From Actinophytocola sp044466355 (GTDB taxonomy: Bacteria > Actinomycetota > Actinomycetes > Mycobacteriales > Pseudonocardiaceae), in NCBI RefSeq assembly GCF_044466355.1, contig NZ_JBITMQ010000012.1, forward strand, positions 295,907-359,906: DNA of 64,000 nucleotides, written 5' to 3'. Position 1 is the first letter of the stretch. Each line of letters opens with the position of its first letter. Made by a program: the position numbers and the translations under genes. Positions 25,079 through 33,186 of this stretch are shown piece by piece. The notes beneath the pieces are model-generated. The model saw only the letters and a list, made by a program, of their open reading frames with translations, had not been told where the DNA came from and did no database searches.

Positions 25079-26256
25079 GTACTGTGACCAGCAGCCAGTC
25101 CTCTCGCGGGGCGCACTCCCAGCACCACCACGGGTCGCACCGACAGTTGCTGGACAGACCGCGAATCGCGCACTTCCCAGCGGACGTGGACGCGATCATC
25201 GTGCCGACCGCGCGGCACGCGGCGAGACTCAACGCCACCGTGGAGGTGGCCGCCAAGTTGCAGTGCACCCTGGTGGCGCTGTGCAGTAAATGGTCATCGG
25301 CGCGTGATGTCGTGGCGTTGGCGCGAGGGCGAGCCAAGCTGGTCGCCATCGACGTCGACGGGGTACCGGATGGCGTCGTGCCGTTCTTCGAGACCTCCCG
25401 GGTCCTCACGGGCACCCGCTTCGAGCGGTCGACCGATCTCAGCCTCAAGCGGAACCTGGGGCTGCTGCTGGCACGGTTGACAGGCTGGGAACGAGTCGTC
25501 TTTCTCGACGACGACATCCGGGTTCCGGAGCCGACGGATCTGCGCGAGGCGGTGGGTCTCACCGATCACTACGCCGGTGTCGGGCTGATGATCGACGGCA
25601 TGCCCGACAACTCCGTGGTCTGCCACGCCTACCGTGCGGCAGGTGGTACGCAGGACACCTTTGTCGGCGGTGGGGCGCTCGCCGTGGGTGCGGCGTCCAT
25701 GACGTCGTTCTTCCCCAACATCTACAACGAGGACTGGTTCTTCCTCCTCGACGACGACGGCTTGCGTCCCACGGCGGTGACGGGCAGGGCCATCCAGAAG
25801 CCGTTCGGCCCCTACGTCGAGCAGCGCGCGAGAATGGAAGAACTCGGTGATGTCCTTGCCGAGGGGCTGTTCTGGCTGCTCGACAACGGGCGTTCCCTGC
25901 GGGATGCCGGCAGCGCGCACTGGCGGACGTTCCTGCGTGAGCGTGCCGGGTTCATCACCGACGTCATCGGGATGGTGGAGCGTGCGGAGAGGGATCCTCG
26001 GCAACGCGGGCGGATACTCCAAGCTCTGAAAGCCGCGCGTGGGCGGTGTCAATGCATCACGCCCGAGTTGTGCGTTCGCTACGTCGACGCCTGGCGAACG
26101 GACCGCGTCAGGTGGCGTCGTCACGTCGAGGACATGGGCCTCGCGGCCGGGGCCAGGTTCGCGAACGAAACGGAGCGACGTTCAGTCACCGGGCTGCGCG
26201 CGTTGCTCAGGTGGCTGGGCTTGCCCGACGCGGCGGCCCACCTATGCCTCTCGTAG
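25075..26256 (+). CDS. Glycosyltransferase-like protein (GT-A fold)
   Basis: A 393-residue protein starting at GTG 25075, which overlaps the previous stop as GTGA. A nucleotide-sugar-transferase-like core is visible: VDAIIVPTARHAARL, VVALARGRAKLVAIDVDG, the DxD-type motif VVFLDDDIRVPEP (Asp145-147), VGGGALAVGAAS and YNEDWFFLLDDDG. The C-terminal third is helical with no recognised domain. It has no membrane segment. Its partner genes are regulatory, not biosynthetic, so its acceptor is unclear. It overlaps the convergent GNAT gene by 15 bases. A modifying role in a signalling or defence module is speculation. Confidence 0.65.
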   Translation: MSTVTSSQSSRGAHSQHHHGSHRQLLDRPRIAHFPADVDAIIVPTARHAARLNATVEVAAKLQCTLVALCSKWSSARDVVALARGRAKLVAIDVDGVPDGVVPFFETSRVLTGTRFERSTDLSLKRNLGLLLARLTGWERVVFLDDDIRVPEPTDLREAVGLTDHYAGVGLMIDGMPDNSVVCHAYRAAGGTQDTFVGGGALAVGAASMTSFFPNIYNEDWFFLLDDDGLRPTAVTGRAIQKPFGPYVEQRARMEELGDVLAEGLFWLLDNGRSLRDAGSAHWRTFLRERAGFITDVIGMVERAERDPRQRGRILQALKAARGRCQCITPELCVRYVDAWRTDRVRWRRHVEDMGLAAGARFANETERRSVTGLRALLRWLGLPDAAAHLCLS

Positions 26257-26739
26257 CGACTTCACCATGACCTGGCACAACTCGGCGTGACGCACCCCGT
26301 GGTTGTCGGCCAGCGAATAGCACTTCACGGGACCGTGGGCCCATTCCTCGTAGCCGAGGCGCTTGTACAACAGCGCGGCCCGGTAGTTGGACAGCTCCAC
26401 CGCGAGGGCGACCCTGTGACACCTCAGTCGCCGGAGGCGGCGCTCGGCCGCCAGGACCAGTGCGGTACCGGCGCCACCGCCGCGATGGTCGGAGTGAATC
26501 TCCAGGTGGTTCAAGATCGGGACGGCGTGCAGATACTCGCGCAGTTCGGGCTCCTCGGCGTCCTCGAGCCACAGGTAGATGACGCCGATCGGCCGGCCGT
26601 TCCGCCACCCGGCCAGCAGCATCCCGCGTCGGTCATGCTGACGGGAGAAGTGGTCGTCGAACAACCGTTCCTGTCCCAGTTCCCGGATCAGGATCTCCCG
26701 GTCGGCCCAGCGGGCTCGTCGAATGCGCAGATCGTCCAT
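26242..26739 (-). CDS. GNAT family N-acetyltransferase
   Basis: A 165-residue single-domain GNAT. The fold starts LRIRRARWADREIL and contains the acetyl-CoA loop HSDHRGGGAGTALVLAAERR and the late ELSNYRAALLYKRLGYEEW. ATG 26739 precedes the domain directly. The stop lies inside the last codons of the convergent glycosyltransferase-like gene. The substrate is unknown, and nothing around it suggests one. Confidence 0.8.
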   Translation of the reverse strand: MDDLRIRRARWADREILIRELGQERLFDDHFSRQHDRRGMLLAGWRNGRPIGVIYLWLEDAEEPELREYLHAVPILNHLEIHSDHRGGGAGTALVLAAERRLRRLRCHRVALAVELSNYRAALLYKRLGYEEWAHGPVKCYSLADNHGVRHAELCQVMVKSLREA

Positions 26740-26913
26740 TTCAGTATCTGACCGTCTCACAGACCCGTCACGAATCGGTGGTGGGACGGCCACCAGGATA
26801 CGCATTGGCGGGTGGGAATATCGGCCGAGGACGTGACCGGCGGAACACTGCGCGACCGTCACGCCGGGGCGGGCTGTCCCGTCCATCAGGTGAGCCGAGA
26901 AAGAAGGCACCCG

Positions 26914-28284
26914 ATGCGCAGGATCCTCATCGTCGGCGGCGGATACGCCGGCTTCTACACCGCCTGGCGGCTCGAGCGGAAGCTCCGCCGCGGCGAAGCG
27001 GAGGTCACGCTCGTCGACCCCCGCCCCTACATGACCTACCAGCCGTTCCTGCCCGAGGTCGTGGCCGGTTCGGTCGAGGCGCGGCACGCCGCCGTGTCGC
27101 TGCGGCGGCACCTGCGGACCACCCGCGTGGTCGCCGCGACGGTGACCGCCGTCGACCACCGGCACCGCGTGGTCACCGCGCGCCCCGCCGACGGCGACAC
27201 CATCGAGCTGGACTACGACGTCATCGTCGTCACCGCGGGCGCGGTCACCCGCAAGTTCCCCGTGCCCGGCATCGGCGAGACCGCGATCGGCCTCAAGCAC
27301 GTCGAGGAGGCCGTCGCGATCCGGGACCGGCTGCTCACCGCGTTCGATCGGGCCTCGGCGCTGCCGCCCGGGCCGTTGCGGGAGAAGCTGCTGACGGTCA
27401 CGGTCGTCGGCGGCGGCTTCTCCGGCGTGGAGGGCTTCGGCGAGCTGCTGTCGCTCGCGACCGCGCTGCTGAAGCGCTATCCGGAGATCACCCGCGACGA
27501 GCTGCGGTTCCACCTCGTCGAGGCGACCGGCCGCATCCTGCCCGAGGTCACCGACCGGCCCGGCCAGTGGGTGGTGCGGGAACTGATCCGGCGGGGCGGG
27601 CGGGTCCACCTGAACACGCGGGTCACCGCCGCGGTCGACGGGCACGTGGTGCTGTCGACCGGCGAGGAGTTCGACTCGGACCTGATCGTGTGGACCGCGG
27701 GCAACGGCGCCAACCCCGTCGTCGGCAGCCACACCGACCTACCCGTCGATGAACGCGGCTACGTCGTGGTCCGCCCCGACCTGCGGGTCGGCACCGACGA
27801 CGCGCCCGTGCCCGACGCGTGGGCCGCGGGCGACGCCGCCGCGGTGCCCGACCTCGCCGTGCCGGACGCGCCGCGCACCGTGCCGAACGCGCAGCACGCG
27901 TACCGCCAGGGCAAGCTCCTCGCCCGCAACATCGTCGCCACGCTGCGCGGCAGGGAGCCGAAGGAGTACGTCCACCACAGCCTCGGCGCCATCGCCACGC
28001 TCGGGATGGGGCGCGGGATCTTCCAGTACCGGCGGATCGTGATCACCGGTCTGCTCGCGTGGCTCATGCACCGCGGCTACCACGTGCTGGCCGTGCCGAG
28101 CTGGGAACGCAAGGTTCGCGTGCTCGCGATCTGGCTGACGCAGGCACTGTTCGGGCGGGACATCCTGTCGCTCGCGTCGGTGCAGCACCCGAGGGACGCG
28201 TTCGTCGCGGGCGGCGAGCCACCCGTGGAGAGCGCTCACATAGAGAGGACGACCTTCGCGCGGGCGTGCTCCTCCTCGACGTAG
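26914..28284 (+). CDS. Type II NADH dehydrogenase / FAD-dependent oxidoreductase
   Basis: A 456-residue NDH-2-like flavoprotein. It has FAD-binding RILIVGGGYAGFYTAW at the start, NADH-binding VTVVGGGFSGVEGFGEL near residue 165, and the FAD/quinone segment WAAGDAAAVPD with PNAQHAYRQGK. The C-terminal amphipathic region ending near LFGRDILSLAS would attach it to the membrane, where it passes electrons from NADH to menaquinone without pumping protons. The start at 26914 has GAAAGAAGG upstream. Its last 49 bases overlap the convergent oxidoreductase gene. Confidence 0.87.
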   Translation: MRRILIVGGGYAGFYTAWRLERKLRRGEAEVTLVDPRPYMTYQPFLPEVVAGSVEARHAAVSLRRHLRTTRVVAATVTAVDHRHRVVTARPADGDTIELDYDVIVVTAGAVTRKFPVPGIGETAIGLKHVEEAVAIRDRLLTAFDRASALPPGPLREKLLTVTVVGGGFSGVEGFGELLSLATALLKRYPEITRDELRFHLVEATGRILPEVTDRPGQWVVRELIRRGGRVHLNTRVTAAVDGHVVLSTGEEFDSDLIVWTAGNGANPVVGSHTDLPVDERGYVVVRPDLRVGTDDAPVPDAWAAGDAAAVPDLAVPDAPRTVPNAQHAYRQGKLLARNIVATLRGREPKEYVHHSLGAIATLGMGRGIFQYRRIVITGLLAWLMHRGYHVLAVPSWERKVRVLAIWLTQALFGRDILSLASVQHPRDAFVAGGEPPVESAHIERTTFARACSSST

Positions 28285-29216
28285 CGGATGGCGGCCGCGG
28301 CGTCGGTCAGCGGGTAGGTGCGGTCGACCACCGGCGTGACCCTGCCCGCCTCGATGAGGTCACGCAGTGCGTCCAGGTTGCGCGTGTTCGGCGACTCGCC
28401 CAGCACCACCAGTCGCTGCCGGACGAACGCGTTCAGCAGCTGCCCGCGGACGATCAGCCCGACCGGGCCGACGACGCTGCCGCCGCCGTACACGCCGCCG
28501 CCGGACAGGACCACCGTGCCGCGCGGGCCCGCCGCGCGGCGCAGCGACGTGAGAGAGCGGTTTCCCACCAGGTCGAACACCACGTCGTAGCGTTCGGTGG
28601 TGAAGTCCTCTCGGGTGTAGTCCACGACCGCGTCCGCGCCGAGGCCACGTACGAGGTCCACGTTCCTGGTGCTGCACACCGCCGTGACGTGGGCGCCGAA
28701 CGCCTTCGCCAGCTGCACGGCGAACGTGCCGACGCCGCCGGACGCGCCGTTGACCAGAACCCGTTGCCCTGCTTGGACGTCCGCGACGTCACGCACGCCC
28801 ATCAGCGCCGTGTTCGCGGCCAGGGGCACCGCGGCCGCCTCCTCGAACGTGAGGCCGGCCGGCTTGCGTGCCACCTGGCCCTTCGGCACGGCCGCGAACT
28901 CGGCGAACGCGCCCTCGGCCGACCCGAGGTCGCCGTACACCTCGTCGCCCGGCCGGAACTCGGTGACGTTCCGGCCGACCGCGGCCACCACGCCGGCGAG
29001 GTCGCGGCCCCGGACCGTCCTCTTCGGACGCCGCGGCGCGCCCACCATTAGCCGCGACAGGTACGGGTCGCCGCGCATCATGTGCCAGTCCCACGCGTTG
29101 AGCGCGGCGGCACGCACCTCGACGAGCACGTCGTCGTCGCCCGCCACCGGGGCCGGGATGTCCTGGAGCGCCAGGGTTTCCGGGCCGCCGTAGTTGTTCT
29201 GCACGATCGCCTTCAC
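28236..29216 (-). CDS. NAD(P)-dependent alcohol dehydrogenase / quinone oxidoreductase (MDR family)
   Basis: A 326-residue medium-chain reductase without catalytic zinc ligands. The N-terminal GroES-like domain runs to about 120 and the nucleotide-binding motif is NGASGGVGTFAVQLAKAFGA. It ends YVEEEHARAKVVLSM. GTG 29216 overlaps the upstream DUF2306 stop (GTGA) and is preferred over ATG 29243, which lies inside that gene. Relatives reduce quinones or enones with NADPH. The physiological substrate is unknown. Confidence 0.83.
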   Translation of the reverse strand: MKAIVQNNYGGPETLALQDIPAPVAGDDDVLVEVRAAALNAWDWHMMRGDPYLSRLMVGAPRRPKRTVRGRDLAGVVAAVGRNVTEFRPGDEVYGDLGSAEGAFAEFAAVPKGQVARKPAGLTFEEAAAVPLAANTALMGVRDVADVQAGQRVLVNGASGGVGTFAVQLAKAFGAHVTAVCSTRNVDLVRGLGADAVVDYTREDFTTERYDVVFDLVGNRSLTSLRRAAGPRGTVVLSGGGVYGGGSVVGPVGLIVRGQLLNAFVRQRLVVLGESPNTRNLDALRDLIEAGRVTPVVDRTYPLTDAAAAIRYVEEEHARAKVVLSM

Positions 29217-29830
29217 CGGTTTTCCTTCCTGCGAATGATCCATTCCGCGACGACGAGGTTCAGCACCCAGCCCGCGCCCAGCAGCAGTGCCCTGGTCAGT
29301 ACGTCCGGTTGACCGGCCACCGCGATCCAGCACCCGAAGATCACCGCCTGGGAGCCCGCGCCCTGCCCGATGGCGTAGCCGCGCACCATCCACGCGCGGT
29401 GCGCGCCGAAGTCCCGCCGTCGCACGGCGACGAACCCGAGCACGAGCGCACCGGCCATGGCCGAGCCGAACGCCAGGCGCAGCACCATCATCAGGTCACC
29501 GTCGTGTGCGGGCAGCGGGTAGAACACCGCCATCCACGTCCCGGACAGCGCGGCGACGAGTCCACACGGGACGATCAGCCGCCCGAGCACGCGGTGCCGT
29601 GGACCGTGTAAGAACTGGAACGCGCCGAGGACGCAGAACAGGCTCGCGCCCACGATGTGCAGCAGCACCGGCACGGGATCGGCGAAGAACCGCGCGTTGT
29701 CGTCGGTGACCGCGCCGCCGGTGCCGAGTTCCGTGACCCGGAAGGCACCCGCGATGACCGGCACGGCGGTGAGCGCGAGCAGTGCGGCGGTGACCCGCTT
29801 CCGCGAGCGGGCCGGGGCCAGTGTCGTCAT
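29213..29830 (-). CDS. DUF2306-type integral membrane protein
   Basis: A 205-residue protein with about six hydrophobic segments (for example VPVLLHIVGASLFCVLGAFQ, LGRLIVPCGLVAALSG, ALLLGAGWVLNLVVAEW). It carries conserved charged loops such as FLHGPRHRVLGR and DFGAHRAWMVRGYA. This pattern matches the DUF2306 family of predicted membrane proteins. Function is unknown. It is translationally coupled to the downstream oxidoreductase, which suggests a joint redox role at the membrane. Confidence 0.75.
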   Translation of the reverse strand: MTTLAPARSRKRVTAALLALTAVPVIAGAFRVTELGTGGAVTDDNARFFADPVPVLLHIVGASLFCVLGAFQFLHGPRHRVLGRLIVPCGLVAALSGTWMAVFYPLPAHDGDLMMVLRLAFGSAMAGALVLGFVAVRRRDFGAHRAWMVRGYAIGQGAGSQAVIFGCWIAVAGQPDVLTRALLLGAGWVLNLVVAEWIIRRKENR

Positions 29831-29902
29831 ACCGAGAATGGTGGCGGGCGAGCGGCCCCTGGCTCATCGGGCGATGGTTCCGTTGTGCCGCCGTACTTTC
29901 GG

Positions 29903-30559
29903 CTACCTGCGGGCCCGGCCCGTCTCGTACGCCCAGATGGCGACCTCGACGCGGTTGCGCGCCCCGAGCTTGTTCATCAGGCTCGTGACGTGTGACTTCA
30001 CCGTGCTGAGCGTGATGTGGTGCTCGTCGGCGATCTCGTTGTTGGTGCGCCCGCGGGCCACGGCGACGAGGATCTGCTCCTCGCGTTCGGTGAGCGGGTC
30101 GATGGGCTGGACCGGGGGCTGCCCGGGGCCGTTGCCCGCGAACGTGGCGAGCAGCCGGGCCGTGACGCTCGGCGCGATCAGCGCGTCGCCGCTCGCGGCG
30201 GCGTGGACGGCCTGCGACAGCATGTCGGCGCCCGCGTTCTTGAGCAGGAAACCGCGGGCGCCTGCCCGCAGCGCGGCGTAGACGTACTCGTCGAGGTCGA
30301 AGGTCGTGATCACGACGACGGCCATCGGGTCCGCGACGTCCGGGCCCGCGAGGCGGCGGGTGGCCTCGATGCCGTCCACGTCGGGCATCCGGATGTCGAA
30401 CAGGCACACGTCCGGCCGCAGCCGCCGTGCCAGGTCGACCGCGTGCCTTCCGTCGGGCGCCTCGCCGACGACCTCGATGCCGGGCTGGGCGTTCAGGATC
30501 ATCGCGAGCCCGGTGCGGACGATCTCCTGGTCGTCGGCCACCACCACGCGGATGCTCAC
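29903..30559 (-). CDS. NarL/LuxR-type two-component response regulator
   Basis: A 218-residue regulator. The receiver domain has the acidic pair in VVADDQEIV, the phospho-acceptor Asp in CLFDIRMPDVDG and the conserved Lys in ARGFLLKNAG. A C-terminal LuxR helix-turn-helix follows (LTEREEQILVAVARGRTNNE, VKSHVTSLMNKLGARNR). GTG 30559 overlaps the histidine kinase stop (GTGA), so kinase and regulator form one pair. Targets are unknown; the PadR/membrane-protein genes across the repeat region are possible neighbours in function only. Confidence 0.9.
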   Translation of the reverse strand: MSIRVVVADDQEIVRTGLAMILNAQPGIEVVGEAPDGRHAVDLARRLRPDVCLFDIRMPDVDGIEATRRLAGPDVADPMAVVVITTFDLDEYVYAALRAGARGFLLKNAGADMLSQAVHAAASGDALIAPSVTARLLATFAGNGPGQPPVQPIDPLTEREEQILVAVARGRTNNEIADEHHITLSTVKSHVTSLMNKLGARNRVEVAIWAYETGRARR

Positions 30560-31662
30560 CGCGTCGCCCTCGGCAGCACGGCCGTCACGGCCCAGCCGCG
30601 GTCCGGTGCGGGGCCCGCCTCGCACGTGCCACCGAGCAGTTCGGTGCGCTCGGCCATCCCGACGAGGCCGTAGCCGGACCCGTTGGTCCGTCCCGGCGGG
30701 TCGCCGTCGTCGCGGACGGACAGTCGCACCTCGGTGTCGCCTGCGTCGACGCGGACCTCGATGCGGGTGACGTGCCTGGCGTGGCGGTGGGCGTTGGTGA
30801 CCGCTTCCTGTGCGAGGCGGTAGATCGCGGACTGCACCGGTGCCGGGAGGTCGTCCACGTCGCCGGTGAGGGTGACGTCGACCGGTGGCGGGAGACGGGT
30901 GAGGTCGGTGACGCGCGGCCCGGGGGAGAGGGCGGCCGGGTCGGACCGCAGGAGCCGCACCATGCCCCGCATCTCGTCGAGCGCGCGGGCCGCCTCGGTG
31001 TCGATGAGGCGAAGCGCGTCGACGGCCGCGTCCGGGTCGGCGGCCGCGGTGGCGATGCCTGCCTGCGCGCGGATCGCCATGGCCGACACGTGGTGGGCGA
31101 CCGTGTCGTGCAGGTCGCGGGCGAGCCGTTCGCGTTCGAGGAGCTTCACCTGGTCCAGTTCGCGGTGCCGGGCCCGCGCCCGGTACCGCACGGCCGCGCC
31201 GACGGCCATCAACGCGGACACGATGAAGAAGCCCGCAAGCGCGTCCCCGAACGGGAGGAAGCCCATCACGGCGTCGATCCCGAGCTTGACGTAGATGATC
31301 GCGGCCCCGAGCACCTCCTCGCGCCCGGAACCCCACCGGAAGAGCGCGAACGGCAGCAGGATCATGTACACGAGCACGTTCTGCTGCGGAAACGCGTGCC
31401 CCACCACGAACGGGGACAGCCCGCACACCCCGAACGCGATCGCGACCACCAGCAGCGGCCGGGACCGCCGGAACGGCAACGTGAACACAAGCCCCGCACA
31501 CACGACGACGGAAAGCCACCGCCAGTCCAGCCCGGCCCGGAGCACCCCTTCGAGCACGGCGACCGGCACGAGCACCCCGACCAGCGCCCAGTCCCACCAA
31601 GCGGGCGGTGGCGTGGGAACGGGCCGCGCCTCCCGCCACACCGACCGAAGAAGCTCGAACAC
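30556..31662 (-). CDS. Membrane sensor histidine kinase (HisKA_3, NarX/DesK-like)
   Basis: A 368-residue kinase starting at GTG 31662. Upstream in-frame sequence consists of repeat DNA, so longer starts are unlikely. About five hydrophobic segments occupy residues 25-150. They are followed by the dimerisation/phosphoacceptor box RERLARDLHDTVAHHVSAM, the N box AQEAVTNAHRHA and the G box GSGYGLVGMAER. It should autophosphorylate on the His of RDLHDT and pass the phosphate to the regulator encoded directly after it. The signal is unknown; the short loops between membrane segments suggest intramembrane or envelope sensing. Confidence 0.87.
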   Translation of the reverse strand: MFELLRSVWREARPVPTPPPAWWDWALVGVLVPVAVLEGVLRAGLDWRWLSVVVCAGLVFTLPFRRSRPLLVVAIAFGVCGLSPFVVGHAFPQQNVLVYMILLPFALFRWGSGREEVLGAAIIYVKLGIDAVMGFLPFGDALAGFFIVSALMAVGAAVRYRARARHRELDQVKLLERERLARDLHDTVAHHVSAMAIRAQAGIATAAADPDAAVDALRLIDTEAARALDEMRGMVRLLRSDPAALSPGPRVTDLTRLPPPVDVTLTGDVDDLPAPVQSAIYRLAQEAVTNAHRHARHVTRIEVRVDAGDTEVRLSVRDDGDPPGRTNGSGYGLVGMAERTELLGGTCEAGPAPDRGWAVTAVLPRATR

Positions 31663-31719
31663 CGCCCCATGGTAAAAGCGCCACCCCCCACCCGAATCGC
31701 CCAAAAGTACGACCACCCC

Positions 31720-31920
31720 GCGAGTCGCGCGCCCAAACATGGCGAGTCGCGCGCTCAGACATGGCGAGTCGCGCGCTGAGACACCGCGAGTCGCGCGCTC
31801 AGACACCGCGAGTTGTCGGTTTCGTGCAGAGGTCCGACCCGTGGACATGCACGAGATCGACAACTCGGTATGCCCGGGCGCGCGACTCGCGGTGTTCGAG
31901 AACGCGACTCGCGGGGTTGC
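31720..31920. repeat. 22-bp tandem repeat with inverted counterpart (large hairpin), copy 1
   Basis: Four tandem 22-base units (31720-31741, 31742-31763, 31764-31785, 31786-31807) read close to GCGAGTCGCGCGCTCAGACA. They lead into CGAGTTGTCG (31809-31818). The right side has the complement CGACAACTCG (31858-31867) and then two inverted units, also 22 bases apart, ending near 31914. Inside, TCGTGCA (31822-31828) pairs with TGCACGA (31848-31854). The whole can fold into a long cruciform. It lies between a divergent kinase gene and padR. The same architecture recurs at 33187-33405 and part of it at 63895. Confidence 0.85.
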
Positions 31921-31934
31921 TATAAGTCGATCAT

Positions 31935-31946
31935 CGGTATATACCG
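31935..31946. promoter_or_regulatory. Candidate PadR operator (perfect palindrome)
   Basis: CGGTATATACCG is a perfect 12-base palindrome ending five bases before the padR GTG (31952). Its AT-rich centre could serve as the -10 of the padR promoter (TATATA), which would place the operator on the promoter and suggest autorepression. There is no good ribosome site in the remaining gap, so the transcript may be almost leaderless. Binding is inferred from position. Confidence 0.5.
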
Positions 31947-31951
31947 TTCGT

Positions 31952-32287
31952 GTGACGGATGCTTTGCGGGAGCCGACGTTCCTGATACTCACCGCGCTGG
32001 CCGACCGGCCCTTGCACGGGTACGGGATCCTGCGTGACGTCGAGGAGATCTCCGACGGTCGTGTGCGGTTGCGGGCGGGCACGCTCTACACCGCGCTGGA
32101 CCGGTTGACCTCGGACGGCTGGGTGGCCGTGGACCGGGAGGAGGTCGTGGACGGCAGGCTCCGCCGGTACTACAAGCTGACCGACCTGGGGGCGGCCAGG
32201 TTGGCGACCGAGGTGGCACGGATGCAGGCGAACACCCGTGTCGCGGAACGACGTCTGCGGGTACGGCCCATGGAAGGAACAGCGTGA
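31952..32287 (+). CDS. PadR family transcriptional regulator
   Basis: A 111-residue short PadR (PadR-s1) protein. The winged helix-turn-helix reads EPTFLILTALADRPLHGYGI, then LRAGTLYTALDRLTSDGWV and GRLRRYYKLTDLG. It ends soon after a single dimerisation helix. GTG 31952 is the start nearest the fold. The stop overlaps the start of the membrane protein gene (GTGA), the usual PadR arrangement with a membrane target. It probably represses this two-gene operon through the palindrome at 31935-31946. Confidence 0.87.
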   Translation: MTDALREPTFLILTALADRPLHGYGILRDVEEISDGRVRLRAGTLYTALDRLTSDGWVAVDREEVVDGRLRRYYKLTDLGAARLATEVARMQANTRVAERRLRVRPMEGTA

Positions 32288-33171
32288 GCGAACTCGAGAA
32301 GCGGTACCGGCGGCTGCTGGCGCTCTACCCGCGTGACCACCGCGAACAACACGGCGAGGAGATGCTCGGCGTGCTGGTGGCGGACGCGGGCGAGCGGACT
32401 CGACCGGGCTGGCGGAACACGATCGACCTGGTGTGGGGCGCGTTCCGGCTGCACCTGCGCCGGTTGATCGCCGCCGACGTGCTTGCGATCGTGAGCTTGC
32501 TCGGCCCGGTCGCGATCCTCGCGGGCGCGACGGTCAGCTTGCACGAGCTGGCGTGGTATGTCCGAATCGGCTCGGTGCCGCCGTTGGAGCGGGTCCCGGA
32601 CGCACCTGTCTGGTTCGTCTGGCTCGCGGTGGCCGTGCTCGCTGTGTTCGGGAAGCGGCGGGCCGCGGCGGTCGGCGCGTGGGTCGGAACGGCCGGGCTG
32701 GCGCTGCTCCTCACGATGGCCAACATGAGCTGGCGGTGGAACTACTCCGAGGCGGGCTGGGTGCTGCTCGGGCCCGTGATCGCCGTCGCGCTGACGCTGT
32801 CGCCCGGTCCGGCACGCGGCCGCGAACTGGTCGGCAGGGGGTCGGTGGCCGTGATGGCGGCGACGGTCCTTGCCGTCGCGACGACCGGCGTCCTGGGGTA
32901 CGGGGAGACGGTCGCCGAGGTGGCGCAGCTCGCGGCGCTGGCCGTCGGCGCGGCGGTGGCCACCAAGGTCTGGTCCCGTGCCGGCAGCCGGGCCACCCTG
33001 GTGCTCCTCACACCGGTGATGACCGCGTTGCTCGCGCATCTGGTGTCGTGGCTCCACTCGGGACCCATCAACGACACGGTCACCGCGCTGATCTTCTTCG
33101 GGTTGCCGCTGCTGCTCCTGGTCGTCTCCGGCGGGCTGGTCCGCCTGAACAGGCGGCCGACCGTCAGCTAG
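32284..33171 (+). CDS. Multi-pass membrane protein coupled to PadR
   Basis: A 295-residue protein. A cytoplasmic N-terminal segment (LEKRYRRLLALYPRDHREQH) is typical of actinobacterial membrane proteins encoded after PadR genes. It is followed by about seven hydrophobic segments, among them VLAIVSLLGPVAILAGATV and ALIFFGLPLLLLVVSGGLV. The LYPRxHRE-type start is shared with a family whose function is not known to me. It overlaps padR by four bases. Downstream lies the second repeat hairpin and no other plus-strand gene. Confidence 0.75.
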   Translation: MSELEKRYRRLLALYPRDHREQHGEEMLGVLVADAGERTRPGWRNTIDLVWGAFRLHLRRLIAADVLAIVSLLGPVAILAGATVSLHELAWYVRIGSVPPLERVPDAPVWFVWLAVAVLAVFGKRRAAAVGAWVGTAGLALLLTMANMSWRWNYSEAGWVLLGPVIAVALTLSPGPARGRELVGRGSVAVMAATVLAVATTGVLGYGETVAEVAQLAALAVGAAVATKVWSRAGSRATLVLLTPVMTALLAHLVSWLHSGPINDTVTALIFFGLPLLLLVVSGGLVRLNRRPTVS

Positions 33172-33186
33172 TCCCGCACAGACAAC

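Noticed and set aside
31720..31807. Tandem 22-base units considered as a CRISPR array
   Set aside because: The units are directly adjacent without unique spacers, are imperfect, and are paired with inverted copies. No cas gene is nearby.
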